A stretch of DNA of 60,518 nt, from assembly GCA_902826155.1 (NCBI GenBank), contig CADEDU010000040.1, positions 1-60,518 of the forward strand, read 5' to 3'. The translations under genes were made by a program, and so were the position numbers. This DNA is from an uncultured beta proteobacterium (GTDB lineage Bacteria; Pseudomonadota; Gammaproteobacteria; Burkholderiales; SG8-39). The notes under the pieces were generated by a model, which did not search any database, was not told the DNA's origin, and worked only from the letters and a program-made list of their open reading frames with translations. Below, one piece after another: positions 42,437 to 52,888 of this stretch; the stretch's first letter is position 1; every line of letters starts with the position of its first letter.

Positions 42437-45400
42437 TCGCCGCGCTCATTCGCTGGTCGATCGCGAATCGCTTTCTGGTGCTGATCGGCACGCTGCTCGT
42501 GAGCGCATGGGGGGTGTGGGCAGTGCTGCGCACACCGCTCGATGCCATCCCCGACCTGTCGGACGTGCAGGTGATCATCCGCACGCCGTTTCCCGGACAG
42601 GCGCCGCGCATCGTCGAGGACCAGGTCACCTATCCGCTCGCCACAACGATGGTCTCGGTGCCCGGCGCCAAGACGGTGCGCGGCTACTCGATGTTCGGCG
42701 ATTCGTTCGTCTACGTTCTGTTCGAAGATCGCACCGATCCGTACTGGGCACGCTCGCGGGTGCTGGAGTACCTCAATCAGGTGCAGGCGCGCCTGCCCGC
42801 GGGCGCCAAGCCGGCGCTGGGGCCCGATGCCACCGGCGTGGGCTGGATCTACCAATACGCGCTGGTCGACAAATCCGGTCGCCACGACCTGGGTCAGCTG
42901 CGCGCGCTGCAGGACTGGTTCCTCAAGTACGAGTTGAAAGCGGTGCCCAACGTCGCGGAGGTGGCAAGCGTCGGCGGCATGGTGCGCCAATACCAGATCG
43001 TGCTCGACCCGGATCGATTGCGCGCCTACGGCATCACCCACAACCGTGTGATCGAAGCGGTGAAGAATGCCAATCGCGAGACGGGGGGCTCGATCCTCGA
43101 GTTGGGCGAAGCGGAGTACATGGTGCGCGCGAGCGGCTACCTGCGCTCACTCGATGATTTCCGTGCCATTCCGCTCAAGACCAGCGAGACTGGCGTGCCG
43201 GTGATGCTGCGCGACGTGGCGCGCATCCAGATCGGTCCGGAGATGCGCCGTGGCATCGCCGAGTTGGACGGCGAAGGCGAAGTCGCCGGCGGCATCATCG
43301 TCATGCGCTCGGGCAAGAACGCGATGGAGACCATCGCCGCGGTCAAGGCGAAGCTCGATGCGTTGCGCGCGAGCCTGCCCGCCGGCGTGGAGGTCGTCGA
43401 GACCTACGACCGATCCAATCTCATTCAACGCGCAGTGTCGCACCTGACCGACAAGCTGGTCGAGGAGTTCATCGTCGTCGCGCTGGTGTGCTTCGTGTTC
43501 CTGTTCCACTTGCGTTCGTCGCTGGTGGCGATCGTCAGTCTGCCCCTGGGCATCCTGGTTGCGTTCATCGTCATGTTCTACCAAGGGGTGAATGCCAACA
43601 TCATGTCGCTCGGCGGCATCGCGATCGCGATCGGGGCGATGGTCGATGCCGCGGTCGTGATGATCGAGAACGCACACAAGAAACTAGAAGCCTGGCGCCA
43701 TATGCACCCGGGGCAAGCCCTCGCCGGCGAGGAACATTGGCGGCTGATCGGCGATGCCGCTGCGGAAGTCGGGCCGGCACTTTTTTTCAGTCTGCTCATC
43801 ATCACGCTCTCGTTCGTGCCGGTATTTGCACTGGAAGCCCAGGAGGGTCGGCTGTTCTCGCCGCTCGCCTATACGAAGACCTATGCGATGGCCGCGGCCG
43901 CCGGGTTGGCGGTGACGCTGATTCCGGTGCTCATGGGCTACCTGATTCGCGGGCGCATTCCCGACGAGCGCAAGAACCCGATCAATCGCGCCTTGATCGC
44001 GCTCTATGAGCCGGTGCTGCGCAGTGTGCTGCGCGCGCCTTGGCGCACGCTCGTGATCGCGTTCGCGGTGCTCGCGGCCACCTGGTATCCGGCCAGTCGC
44101 ATCGGCGGGGAGTTCATGCCGCCGCTCGATGAAGGCGATCTGCTTTACATGCCCTCGGCGCTTCCGGGCCTCTCGCCAGGCAAAGCCGCCGAACTCCTGC
44201 AGCAGACCGATCGGTTGATCGCCACCGTGCCCGAAGTCAAGCGCGTGTTCGGCAAGATCGGTCGCGCGGAAACGGCCACCGATCCGGCGCCGCTCGAGAT
44301 GTTCGAGACCACGGTTCAGCTCAAGCCCAAGAGCGAATGGCGCGCTGGCATGACGCAAGAGAAGCTCATCGAAGAGCTCGACAGCGCCGTCCGCCTGCCC
44401 GGGCTGGCCAATATCTGGATCCCGCCGATACGCAATCGCATCGACATGCTCGCCACCGGCATCAAGAGTCCACTGGGCATCAAGGTGGCGGGCACCGATC
44501 TGGCCGAGATCGAGCGGGTGGCCGGGGAGATCGAGCGCGTCGTGAAAGCCGTGCCCGGGGTCACCTCGGCGCTTGCCGAACGCGTTGGCGGTGGCCGCTA
44601 TATCGACGTCAGAGTGCTGCGTGACCAGGCCGCCCGTTTCGGTATGAACGTGTCCGATGTGCAATCCATCGTGGCCGCTGCCATCGGCGGTGAAAACGTG
44701 GGCGAGACCATCGAGGGACTGCAGCGCTTTCCGATCAACGTGCGCTATCCGCGCGAGTTGCGCGATTCGCTCGCCAGGCTGCGTAACCTGCCAGTGTTGA
44801 CCGAGCGCGGCGCGCAGATTCCTTTGCAGGCGGTAGCCACGCTTTCAATCGTCGACGGGCCGCCGATGCTGAAGAGCGAGAACGCCCGGTTGTCGGGCTG
44901 GGTGTACGTCGACATCCGCGGGCGCGATCTGGTGTCGGTGGTGCGCGACGCGCAGCACGCGGTGGCAAACGACGTAAGGCTGCCGCCGGGGATTTCGCTC
45001 AGTTGGTCGGGGCAGTTCGAATATCTTGAGCGCGCCAAGGCCAAGCTCACGATGGTCGTGCCGTTCACCTTGCTCATCATCTTCGTGCTGCTGCATCTGA
45101 CGTTCGGTCGAGCGTCCGAGGCGTTACTCATCATGGCGACTCTGCCGTTCGCGTTGATCGGCGGGTTCTGGCTGATGTGGTGGCTCGGCCACAACATGTC
45201 GGTGGCCACCGCCGTGGGGTTCATTGCGCTTGCTGGCGTGGCCGCCGAGTTCGGCGTGGTGATGCTGATCTACCTGCGGCAGGCTATCGATCGGCGCATC
45301 GCCGATGCCGGGCCGCTTAACGGTGAGGGGCTGCTCGAGGCCATCCACGAGGGTGCGGTGCTACGCGTGCGTCCGAAAGCGATGACCGTCGCGGTGATCC

Positions 45401-45594
45401 TCGCCGGGCTGGCGCCGCTGATGTGGTCCGGTGGTACCGGTGCGGAAGTGATGCAACGCATCGCGGCACCGATGATCGGCGGCATGATCACGGCGCCGAT
45501 CCTTTCGATGATCGTGATTCCGGCAGCGTACTACCTGAAGGAGCGCGCCAAGATGCGACGCAGTGCGCAGGGTTACCCGGTCGCCGCTGTCTGA
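42433..45594 (+). CDS. cusA: CusA-like heavy-metal RND efflux pump
   Basis: The product is 1053 residues with 12 helices and two large periplasmic loops. The start [20 protein letters not shown] and the proton-relay segment [17 protein letters not shown] (near residue 405) are standard for HME-RND pumps. [20 protein letters not shown], with the conserved [13 protein letters not shown], groups it with the monovalent-metal (Cu/Ag) CusA branch instead of divalent CzcA. Together with the CusF-fused adaptor this supports Cu(I)/Ag(I) export from periplasm and cytoplasm. Confidence 0.93.
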   Translation: MIAALIRWSIANRFLVLIGTLLVSAWGVWAVLRTPLDAIPDLSDVQVIIRTPFPGQAPRIVEDQVTYPLATTMVSVPGAKTVRGYSMFGDSFVYVLFEDRTDPYWARSRVLEYLNQVQARLPAGAKPALGPDATGVGWIYQYALVDKSGRHDLGQLRALQDWFLKYELKAVPNVAEVASVGGMVRQYQIVLDPDRLRAYGITHNRVIEAVKNANRETGGSILELGEAEYMVRASGYLRSLDDFRAIPLKTSETGVPVMLRDVARIQIGPEMRRGIAELDGEGEVAGGIIVMRSGKNAMETIAAVKAKLDALRASLPAGVEVVETYDRSNLIQRAVSHLTDKLVEEFIVVALVCFVFLFHLRSSLVAIVSLPLGILVAFIVMFYQGVNANIMSLGGIAIAIGAMVDAAVVMIENAHKKLEAWRHMHPGQALAGEEHWRLIGDAAAEVGPALFFSLLIITLSFVPVFALEAQEGRLFSPLAYTKTYAMAAAAGLAVTLIPVLMGYLIRGRIPDERKNPINRALIALYEPVLRSVLRAPWRTLVIAFAVLAATWYPASRIGGEFMPPLDEGDLLYMPSALPGLSPGKAAELLQQTDRLIATVPEVKRVFGKIGRAETATDPAPLEMFETTVQLKPKSEWRAGMTQEKLIEELDSAVRLPGLANIWIPPIRNRIDMLATGIKSPLGIKVAGTDLAEIERVAGEIERVVKAVPGVTSALAERVGGGRYIDVRVLRDQAARFGMNVSDVQSIVAAAIGGENVGETIEGLQRFPINVRYPRELRDSLARLRNLPVLTERGAQIPLQAVATLSIVDGPPMLKSENARLSGWVYVDIRGRDLVSVVRDAQHAVANDVRLPPGISLSWSGQFEYLERAKAKLTMVVPFTLLIIFVLLHLTFGRASEALLIMATLPFALIGGFWLMWWLGHNMSVATAVGFIALAGVAAEFGVVMLIYLRQAIDRRIADAGPLNGEGLLEAIHEGAVLRVRPKAMTVAVILAGLAPLMWSGGTGAEVMQRIAAPMIGGMITAPILSMIVIPAAYYLKERAKMRRSAQGYPVAAV

Positions 45595-45600
45595 ATGTGA

Positions 45601-47163
45601 ATGGTCAATCTCGCTGAACCGATTCCGGTCCGACAGCGTGTTCGGCTGATCGGGCTGATGCTGGGGCCGCTCGCCGCCGCGCTCTGCTATGTATCGCTCC
45701 CCGATCAGTTCACGGCCACCGAGGGAGCGTTGCGGGCATTCAGCCCGGCTGGCAAGGCGACACTAGCTATGCTTGTCTGGATGGCGATCTGGTGGACGAC
45801 CGAGGCCATCGCCATTGAAGCGACCGCGCTGTTGCCGATCGTTGCATTCCCATTGCTTGGCGTCGCCTCACTTGCCGACGCGGCAGCGCCATACGGCTCG
45901 GAGGTGGTGTTTCTGTTCCTCGGCGGTTTTGTGCTCGCCGCGGGGTTGGCGCGCTGGGGGCTCGATCGACGCGTTGCGCTGTTCGTGCTGGGGTTTGTCG
46001 GTACTCGTCCGAGCTCGATCGTGGCGGCCATGATGGTTACCACCGCGCTGTTGAGCATGTGGGTATCGAACACGGCGACCGCGGCGATGATGGTGCCGAT
46101 TGCCATGTCGATCGTGGCACTGGTACCCGCCGCAGCGCGGTCAGCGCGCACCGGGCGCATCGGTTCTGGGGCGGCAGCGTTGGACCATATGGCCAGCTCC
46201 GAACGCAATTTTGCGGTGGCGCTGCTGCTGGCGATCGCCTATTCCGCTTCGATCGGCGGGTTGGGGACGATCATCGGCTCCCCACCCAACGGCATCGCGG
46301 TTCGCTTCATTGAGCAGACCTACGCGCGCGAGATCAGTTTCGTGGGCTGGATGGCCGTGGGTATGCCGATCGTCGCCATGCTCCTACCTGCGGCGTGGAT
46401 TCTGCTTACCCAAATACTGTTTCGTACCGGATCACTCAGGATTGCCGGTGGCGCGGCATTCATCGCGAGTGAGCGGGCGCGCCTGGGCGCCATCGGCGTG
46501 GGCGAGAGGGTCACGCTGGTCGTTTTCGTGACTGCGGCGTTGCTTTGGATGGTGCGGCCACTGCTGGCAGATGTGTCGCTAGGCGGGATGAAGCCGTTTG
46601 CAGGATGGCGTGATGCGGGAATCGCCGTCGGCGCCGCCCTTGCTTTGTTCATCATTCCGGTCGATTTCCGACGCGGCATCCACGCAATGGACTGGGATAG
46701 CGCCAGGCGAATTCCGTGGGGCGTGCTCGTACTGTTCGGCGGCGGGCTGGCGCTGGCCGATGCGGTGCAGGCCAACGGGGTTACCGCATTCATTGCGAGC
46801 TTCGCCAACCAGATTGCCGGATGGCCGTTGCTCGCGGTCGTGATCGTGATCGTCGCAATCTCTGTGTTCCTGTCTGAGCTCACGTCGAACACTGCGCAAG
46901 TCGCCACCATGATCCCAGTGCTCGCGGCAATCGCGCCGGTACTGGGCGCAGACCCGACCACCCTGATCCTGGCCTGCACGGTGGGGGCGAGCTGCGCATT
47001 CATGCTGCCGGTGGGCACGCCACCCAACGCGATCGTGTTCGGCAGCGGATGGATCACGATTCCTACGATGTGCCGCGCCGGACTGTGGCTGAACTTGATC
47101 GCCATCGTCATCGTCACGCTGCTTGCTTACCAGTATCTGCCACTCGTTCTACAACTGCACTGA
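45601..47163 (+). CDS. SLC13/DASS-family anion:sodium symporter
   Basis: The product is 520 residues with about 12 helices. Both Ser-Asn-Thr motifs that bind sodium and carboxylate are present, SNTATAAMMVP near residue 155 and SNTAQVATMIP near 428, and PNGIAVRFIE and GTPPNAIVFG are the usual post-loop segments. Family members import dicarboxylates, citrate or sulfate; the substrate is not readable. It starts six bases after the cusA stop, so it is probably in the same transcript, an unusual partner for a metal pump. The frame stays open for 56 codons after its stop codon (see next entry). Confidence 0.9.
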   Translation: MVNLAEPIPVRQRVRLIGLMLGPLAAALCYVSLPDQFTATEGALRAFSPAGKATLAMLVWMAIWWTTEAIAIEATALLPIVAFPLLGVASLADAAAPYGSEVVFLFLGGFVLAAGLARWGLDRRVALFVLGFVGTRPSSIVAAMMVTTALLSMWVSNTATAAMMVPIAMSIVALVPAAARSARTGRIGSGAAALDHMASSERNFAVALLLAIAYSASIGGLGTIIGSPPNGIAVRFIEQTYAREISFVGWMAVGMPIVAMLLPAAWILLTQILFRTGSLRIAGGAAFIASERARLGAIGVGERVTLVVFVTAALLWMVRPLLADVSLGGMKPFAGWRDAGIAVGAALALFIIPVDFRRGIHAMDWDSARRIPWGVLVLFGGGLALADAVQANGVTAFIASFANQIAGWPLLAVVIVIVAISVFLSELTSNTAQVATMIPVLAAIAPVLGADPTTLILACTVGASCAFMLPVGTPPNAIVFGSGWITIPTMCRAGLWLNLIAIVIVTLLAYQYLPLVLQLH

Positions 47164-47331
47164 TCGCGTCATGGCGCCGCGCTCGCAGCCGGCCGGCTTG
47201 CCGCTTGCGTGCTCGAGAAGCTCGAACAGGGGCGGATCGAGACCTACGTCCATGACTTGGCGGTAGCCGCTGTGTATCGACGTCTGGGTATATTCAACGG
47301 CTTTGATTTTCTCGAAACGATCCACCCTTGA
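47164..47331 (+). other. open stretch after the SLC13 stop, possible gene remnant
   Basis: In frame with the preceding gene and directly after its TGA, 55 codons are open to a stop at 47329-47331 and encode a sensible-looking sequence, including AACVLEKLEQGRIETYVHDL and YRRLGIFNGFDFLETIHP. There is no start codon or ribosome site and I do not recognise the family. It may be the tail of a lost gene. Confidence 0.4.
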
Positions 47332-47390
47332 CGTTGGTACGGTGCCGGCTTAAGCTCGATGTATCTCTTTTGTGATACAGAGCGGCGGTC

Positions 47391-47669
47391 ATGGCGGTGT
47401 CACTTCGATTGTCCGAGCAAGTGAAAAAACGCATCGTGAAGCTTTCTGCCGCGCTGGGTTCGACCCCGCACGCATTCATGGTTGCGGCGATCAATGAAAA
47501 GCTCGACGCCGACACGACACGGCTAGCTTTTCAAGCCGAGGCTGAGCATCGACTAGCGCGCATGAAGCGCACCGGAAAAGCGATTCCGGCAGCCGAGGTC
47601 TTCGACTACGTGCGAGCCAAGGCCGCCGCTCAGAAGCCGGCCAGGCCGAAGTCGCGTCGGCTCGCGTGA
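47391..47669 (+). CDS. ribbon-helix-helix antitoxin (CopG/YacA-like)
   Basis: The product is 92 residues. MAVSLRLSEQVKKRIVKLSA followed by ALGSTPHAFMVAAINEKLDA is a MetJ/CopG-type ribbon-helix-helix domain, and the basic C-terminus (AAAQKPARPKSRRLA) completes a short antitoxin. The toxin gene starts within its stop (GTGA overlap at 47666). The antitoxin should bind its own promoter and the ParE toxin. This is the only complete toxin-antitoxin pair in the window. Confidence 0.85.
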   Translation: MAVSLRLSEQVKKRIVKLSAALGSTPHAFMVAAINEKLDADTTRLAFQAEAEHRLARMKRTGKAIPAAEVFDYVRAKAAAQKPARPKSRRLA

Positions 47670-47959
47670 TCGTTTTCGCCGAGGAAGCACTCGCCGACTT
47701 CGAACGAATATGGGAGTTCAATTTCGTACGGGATCCCACGACCGCGCTCACTCACATCGATGAGATACAAAGCGGCTTGGAGATCCTCGAGAGTCATCCC
47801 GAAATCGGCCGACGCGTCGGGCCGGGGTCTACCTTGCGGGAGCTCATCATCTCGCATGGACACACCGGTTACGTCGCGCTCTACGAATACTCGCCCCAAG
47901 GCCATCCGATTCGGGTCGTCGCGGTGCGCCACCAACGCGAAGCCGGATACCGACGGTAG
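47666..47959 (+). CDS. ParE/RelE-family toxin
   Basis: The product is 97 residues from a GTG at 47666 overlapping the antitoxin stop. IVFAEEALADFERIWEFN, DEIQSGLEILESHPEIGRRV and HTGYVALYEYSPQGHPIRVV follow the ParE-type pattern, including RELII and the closing VRHQREAGY that carries conserved basic/aromatic residues. By family the target is gyrase (ParE) or ribosome-bound mRNA (RelE); sequence does not decide. It is translationally coupled to the antitoxin. Confidence 0.87.
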   Translation: MIVFAEEALADFERIWEFNFVRDPTTALTHIDEIQSGLEILESHPEIGRRVGPGSTLRELIISHGHTGYVALYEYSPQGHPIRVVAVRHQREAGYRR

Positions 47960-48184
47960 TTGATCGCGCGAATCCGACTTTCCCCCTTGAAGCGGCGGAA
48001 GATTCAGATGGGGCGGGCCCGTTAATGGTGCTGGCGACGAGTTCAATCCGCCCGCGCCCCCGACGTCGGTCGACTAGTAGTCCAACCAATGTGGCGACGG
48101 GCAGTGCCACCAGTTCTGCCCCGTGCACAACATCGAGAAGATCGCGAAGTACGGAAAGCTGAGCGGGAACGTGCACTGCAAGGC

Positions 48185-48915
48185 TCACTCTCGAAGAACT
48201 TGGTACCCCAACGCCAACCCGATACAAATGAGAATGACATGGGTGGCCCGATCAAACTTGCCCGGCGGAACCCTCCGATTTAGGTAAGTACCCGCAGCGA
48301 TGCCAAGCAAAATACCGGGCAGGCTGAGCGCGAATAGGCGGAGGACTGCATCGCTCCATAGGCCTGCGGCGTAGTGACCGGCCAGTATCAGTGCCGTGCT
48401 CGGAAAGAAGTAACCGAGCATTGTTGCCTTGAATGTTGCTGGGGCCAACTCCGCAGCAGCCCGTACACGATAACGGGCGGGCCGGGAATCGTGTACGCAC
48501 CTCCGAAGACACCTGACAAGATACCGAAGGCGTAGGACGACTTATCTGTTTTGAGCTGAAGTCGCTTTGCCGCAAGCAGGCAATACGACGAGAAGAGAAC
48601 GATGAGTGCTGCCAGGGACAACTTCATAGGTTTATCTGGAGCAACTTTCAGCAGCAGGAGACCGATGGGAACTCCGATCATCGAGGCGACGATCAGGCGC
48701 CATACGCTCCGCATTTCAACTTCTCGCCATTCTCGAATCAGCACCACCGCGACAACAGTCATGATCCCGAGAGCAACAAGAGGAGCTCCGGTCTTTAGAT
48801 CGGTGAGCGCCGCGAGGATGGGCATGGCGATCAGCGCGACTCCAAACCCGAAGGTCGAAGCAACTAGCGACGCTACCGCGAGCACGCCCATGATCGTGAA
48901 ATCGAGAGAGCTCAT
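48185..48915 (-). pseudogene. TauE/SafE-family sulfite exporter with a frameshift
   Basis: Two overlapping reverse frames together encode one TauE/SafE protein. The first (start 48915) gives MSSLDFTIMGVLAVASLVAS through TIPGPPVIVYGLLR. The second (about 48448 to 48185) continues APATFKATMLGYFFPSTALI to the end. The join near 48450 is at AGTTGGCCCCAGC, where one missing base in the G/C run would restore a single frame of about 240 residues. Family members export sulfite or sulfonate-derived anions. As written it is a broken gene; a sequencing or assembly error in the short homopolymer is possible. Confidence 0.82.
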
Positions 48916-49109
48916 CGGAACGTATGCGCTGTCGGCGTGGTAACTTTGGTCGACGGACGTTTCTGCCTTGCTGCGGTGTCTCGCTGACGCCTAACGAGCG
49001 TGTCGACAAAGGTAGAACTGCGGTATCACGCGGAACTCCAAGTGCATGCGCGATGTGGTCGATCGGACCCATCTCCAAAACAAAGCACTCGCACAAAGGC
49101 GCCCGCTCG

Positions 49110-49300
49110 ATGCCCCGCTACAAGTCGCCCGAGTACGGCCAGACTACGAAGGTGGCGATCAACATCGAGCGCCCCCTCATCGAGGGCTCGTTCGAGCACG
49201 CGTTCAACGATCTGATCGACGCGCTGGCCTCTCGGCGTTGGACGCACTGTATCGCAACGATCTGACCGGGGCGAACGCCTACCACCCGCGGTGCTGCTCA
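49110..49300 (+). pseudogene. N-terminal scrap of an IS1182/DUF772-type transposase
   Basis: From the ATG at 49110 the frame reads MPRYKSPEYGQTTKVAINIE, then GSFEHAFNDLIDAL, and in a shifted frame LDALYRNDLTGANAYHP. This is the start of DUF772 transposases (MPRYK...GSFEHALN.LID...FDARY.ND.TGA.AY.P). The shift after residue 41 and absence of the rest mean it is dead. No terminal repeats were found. Confidence 0.72.
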
Positions 49301-49319
49301 AGGTAGTGCTGCTAGAGCG

Positions 49320-50086
49320 CTGCATTCGTGACCCAGCCGAAATCGCCGTGCGTTCTGTACCGGAAAGGAATGACTTTCCGGACGCTCGAAAGACTCGGAC
49401 AGAGATCGGGTGACGAGAAGTGCGTAGCCGAGTGAACCGATAGACCGCAACTTCCCGAATGTGCGCGCAGGACAAAGAACTCGCGCCCATCGCCGGGAGG
49501 TACGCTGAGTATGAGCTCTCACCCTCACACCCGCCGCTCGCGCGCTCGTGTCGGCCGTCACCTCGATGAGCGCGCGTTGGCGCAAACCGATGGCGTCGCG
49601 CGAACAGCCAAGTGAATCCCCAGTCGATTCGCACTGACGCAGGCGAGCAACCACCCCCCCGTTCAGCGCATCATCATCGAGACCAACCGCTATGTCGCAG
49701 CCGTGGTGGCTTGGGACATGATGACCATCCAGCCTTCTGCATGGTGCCTGAATGCCTCGGCCGTCTTGTCTTCGATCACCCCGATTGATTGATTCAATTG
49801 GTCGAGTTGGCGAGCCGCCTCGCGAAGCGAGCGCAATGAGTACACACACGCACACCAAATCCGTTCTGGGAGAAACTGCACCACTCCAAAGCGGCCCTAG
49901 CTGAGCGTTTCCTGTTGGCCGTCAGTGTGATTCCCAGGCCTTCGCCGATAGCTGACTGTGGGCGGCCAGGCCGACGATCAAGTTCTCCGCGCTATGCACT
50001 CGAGGCGCGCCGGCGGCACATAACCGGCCACTCGCGCGACGAGATCGGGAGGCGGCCGTCGGTGCAGAAGCGCAGCACGCGGTCGC
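49320..50086. other. 770-base region without a supported gene
   Basis: Between the transposase scrap and the DUF3574 gene. Short frames on both strands lack ribosome sites and family character. A reverse-strand helical stretch (LREAARQLDQLNQSIGVIED, about 49750-49830) might be an old gene fragment, but nothing supports a call. The base composition is close to that of its neighbours. Confidence 0.45.
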
Positions 50087-50569
50087 TCAGAGCGACACGC
50101 ACGAACTGCCGTCGACGCGCAGCACCGACTCCTGCTGAAAGGTGTTCACATAGGCGCTGCGTATTGCTTCGATCTTCCGGCTGTTATCGCGATCGTACGA
50201 ATACAGCAGAATCAGCAGCTTCGAGCTCTCTTTGATGGTCGCGCCGCTGGCGTCGCGAAACTGGCCGTTGCCGCCGAGCAGCGTCAAACCCGACGGAAAC
50301 CGCGGCGTGACTTCGTGATCGACAAAGCGCTGGAAGTCTTCAGGTGAAACCGCCGAGCCGTCCGGCCGCGCCATGCCGAAAAACAATTCCGTGCGCGCCA
50401 CCGGCTTGCCGCCCCAGCCGTTGCAATCGGGCCGCGCCATCTGTTGCGCCGCGGGTATTTCCTGGATGCGTGCAGGCACGTCCAATGCGCGCGCATCCGG
50501 CACCGCCAGCGATACGCAAAGCGCTACGCCCAGCTTCCAACTGATACCGCTTCGTTGAACTCGATCCAT
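50087..50569 (-). CDS. exported DUF3574 protein
   Basis: The product is 160 residues from the ATG at 50569, preceded by AGGTGG. A signal peptide (LGVALCVSLAVPDARA) precedes the conserved body: VARTELFFGMARPDGSAVS, DHEVTPRFPSGLTLLGGNGQ, ESSKLLILLYSYD, IRSAYVNTFQQESVLRVDGS. These match DUF3574, a periplasmic or outer-membrane-associated family of unknown role. It is a single gene flanked by long non-coding stretches. Confidence 0.82.
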   Translation of the reverse strand: MDRVQRSGISWKLGVALCVSLAVPDARALDVPARIQEIPAAQQMARPDCNGWGGKPVARTELFFGMARPDGSAVSPEDFQRFVDHEVTPRFPSGLTLLGGNGQFRDASGATIKESSKLLILLYSYDRDNSRKIEAIRSAYVNTFQQESVLRVDGSSCVSL

Positions 50570-51001
50570 AGCCCACCTCACGCCAAAATCACCTCGTCAA
50601 CGCAATGCATCCTGCGCACGCATACGCCCGGCCGCCGCGCAACCTCGGAATCAGCGGCAATGCCTTGGGTAGTTGGACGCTTCCATGGCGCTGAAGCCTC
50701 GTGTCAATCACCGGCCGCCCGCGCAGGGTGAATTGATGGGTTGCAGGCGCAGCGGGATCAGTTCAATGCGTATAGATGATCGCCGCGGGCCGCGCGTAAC
50801 GCCTGGCTCGGCCGCTCGAGTCGTCCACGTGGCGGCGCTGAGTAGCCCACTGCGTCCGTGGTCATAACCGCACGTCATATGACTCATAACGAACGGCGAG
50901 CGCAGACTCCACTTACTTCCCTGATCATTCGCCGCAACTCGGGCGCAATGGATGCGCAGCACATGGTGACGCGCCCGCCACGTCGACGGCAAAGGAGCGA
51001 C
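50570..51001. other. intergenic stretch between divergent genes
   Basis: About 430 bases upstream of the Bug receptor gene. The frame of the receptor is open to 50858, but the sequence there is not receptor-like and the strong ribosome site AAAGGAGC is at 50990. No other gene was recognised. Confidence 0.5.
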
Positions 51002-51988
51002 ATGATGATTCGATTGAAGCGATTGATCCTACGGGCGATGTGTCTCGCTATCGTGGGCGGTGCGATCGGTGGGCATGCTGCTGCACCGACATTTCCCGCC
51101 AAGCCCATTCGGCTGTTGGTTCCGTTCCCGGCGGGTGGGCCGAACGACATCCTCGCGCGCGCGCTGGCCGACGAGTTGAGCAGGCAGATCGGGCAGAACG
51201 TGCTAGCGGATAACCGCCCGGGTGCCAGCGGCAACATCGCCGCCGAAGCGGCGGCGCGTTCAGTCCCGGACGGATACACGCTGTTTTGGGCGCAGAGCGC
51301 GACCCACGGCGTCAATCCCGCGCTCTTCGCCGGCAACGTGAAGTTCGACCCGATCAATGACTTCGCCGCGATCGGACTCGTTGGTCGAATGCCGATCGTC
51401 ATGATCACCGCTCCCGCTACCGGATTGAAGTCAATACGCGATGTACTGCAGCGCGCGCAAGCACGGCCAGGACACCTCACCTATGGGTCAGGGGGCCATG
51501 GCACCACGCCGCACATGGCCGGTGAGCTGCTCAAGTCGAACACCGGAGTGAAGCTCACGCACATTCCCTACAAAGGTTCGCAGCCGGCCATTGCCGATGC
51601 GCTCGCTGGCCGGGTCGATGTCGCGTTCGATGGCGTGGCCTCAGCGGTCGGCTACATTCGATCCGGGCAGCTCCTCGCCCTCGGCGTGAGCACTGGAGAG
51701 CGGCTCCCGCAGCTCCCCGATATCGCGCCGATCGCCGAGAGCGTACCCGGCTACGACATCGCGAGTTGGAGCGGCCTCGCAGCGCCCGTCCACACGCCGG
51801 TTGCAGTAATTGAGCGTCTCAACAAGGAACTGAATCGGGCGCTCGGTAGTCCTGGGCTGCGCGAGCGGTTCTCGCAGTTAGGCGTCACGCCGCTCGGCGG
51901 CTCGCCTGCGGAAATGGCGCAGCTTGTCCGCGACGAAATTCAGAAATGGTCGAAAGTCGTCGCGCAGAACGGCATTCGCGTGGAATGA
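51002..51988 (+). CDS. Bug/TctC-family tripartite tricarboxylate-type solute receptor
   Basis: The product is 328 residues from the ATG at 51002 with AAAGGAGC upstream. The signal peptide runs to about residue 27 (CLAIVGGAIGGHAAA), then IRLLVPFPAGGPNDILARAL, VLADNRPGASGNIAAEAAA, THIPYKGSQPAIADALAGRV and the LPDI segment, all Bug landmarks. It is a periplasmic carboxylate-binding protein with no permease beside it. The methyltransferase gene begins seven bases after its stop, so they form an operon. Confidence 0.9.
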   Translation: MMIRLKRLILRAMCLAIVGGAIGGHAAAPTFPAKPIRLLVPFPAGGPNDILARALADELSRQIGQNVLADNRPGASGNIAAEAAARSVPDGYTLFWAQSATHGVNPALFAGNVKFDPINDFAAIGLVGRMPIVMITAPATGLKSIRDVLQRAQARPGHLTYGSGGHGTTPHMAGELLKSNTGVKLTHIPYKGSQPAIADALAGRVDVAFDGVASAVGYIRSGQLLALGVSTGERLPQLPDIAPIAESVPGYDIASWSGLAAPVHTPVAVIERLNKELNRALGSPGLRERFSQLGVTPLGGSPAEMAQLVRDEIQKWSKVVAQNGIRVE

Positions 51989-51995
51989 GCAAGAC

Positions 51996-52838
51996 ATGAC
52001 CACTGCAACGTACACCGAGATAACCGGCGCCATGCAGCACTACGTGATTCGCGGCGGGTTGGCGGGTGGGGAGCGTTTACGGCTGATGTCCAGAGTGCTG
52101 CAACGGACGACCGGGGCGCTGCTCGACCGCGTGGCCTTGGCCGATGGCATGCATTGCTTGGACGTCGGCTGCGGCGCGGGCGACGTGACCGTGGAAATCG
52201 CACGCCGCATCGCGCCGCGCGGCATAGTCATCGGTATCGATCTGGACGCGGTCAAGCTCGGGCTCGCTCGAGAGCATGCCATGCAGTCGGACGTCGCGAG
52301 CGTCGCCTCGTTCATGATCGGCGACATCCGCCGCGATCTGCCGAGCGGCCCGTTCGATCTCATCTATGCACGGTTCGTTCTCAGCCACCTCAACCACCCC
52401 GAGAAATTGATCGACACGTTTCACCGACATCTTCGACCCGGTGGCCGACTTGTACTGGAAGACGCCGATTTCAGCAGTTACTTTGCCTACCCCGAATGCG
52501 CGGCGTTCGACGCGCACCGCGAACTGTTGACTTCAGCGATGCGCCGGCGTGGCGGCGACCCGGAAATCGGCCGGCGGCTGCCGCTGATGTTGAACGACGC
52601 CGGCTTCGACGCGGTTGGTGTCGAAGTCGTGCAGCCGATGGGCTTGGAAGGCGAAGTCAAGCTGCTTGCCCCGCTTACAACCGAGAACATGATCGACAGC
52701 CTGGTAAGGGAGGGGCTCGAGTCGCAGATGACGATCGATCGAATCGTCACGGACCTTTACGCGTTTGCTCGCGATCCGCGGACTCTGATGGGTGTACCGC
52801 GCATCGTGCAAGCGTGGGGCGCTCGACCGGCCCGATAG
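51996..52838 (+). CDS. class I SAM-dependent methyltransferase
   Basis: The product is 280 residues from the ATG at 51996. HCLDVGCGAGDVTVEIARRI is SAM-binding motif I, GIVIGIDLDAVKLGLAREH holds the acidic residue that binds the ribose, and RPGGRLVLEDADFSS is the later motif. The N-terminal 35 residues and C-terminal lid probably select the substrate, which is unknown. It is co-transcribed with the Bug receptor (7-base gap) and converges with the LysR gene (51 bases). Confidence 0.9.
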   Translation: MTTATYTEITGAMQHYVIRGGLAGGERLRLMSRVLQRTTGALLDRVALADGMHCLDVGCGAGDVTVEIARRIAPRGIVIGIDLDAVKLGLAREHAMQSDVASVASFMIGDIRRDLPSGPFDLIYARFVLSHLNHPEKLIDTFHRHLRPGGRLVLEDADFSSYFAYPECAAFDAHRELLTSAMRRRGGDPEIGRRLPLMLNDAGFDAVGVEVVQPMGLEGEVKLLAPLTTENMIDSLVREGLESQMTIDRIVTDLYAFARDPRTLMGVPRIVQAWGARPAR

Positions 52839-52888
52839 CTCGGAATGAGGAGCGCTCGGCACTTCCTGGTCAAGAGCGCGCACCATCG

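Noticed and set aside
43684..44664. A 326-codon reverse frame inside cusA
   Set aside because: Antisense to a conserved RND pump; His/Arg/Gly-rich and without recognisable motifs.
48090..48190. Cys/His-containing stretch encoding CHQFCPVHNIEKIAKYGK
   Set aside because: Interesting spacing, but very short, no start or ribosome site, and I recognise no family.
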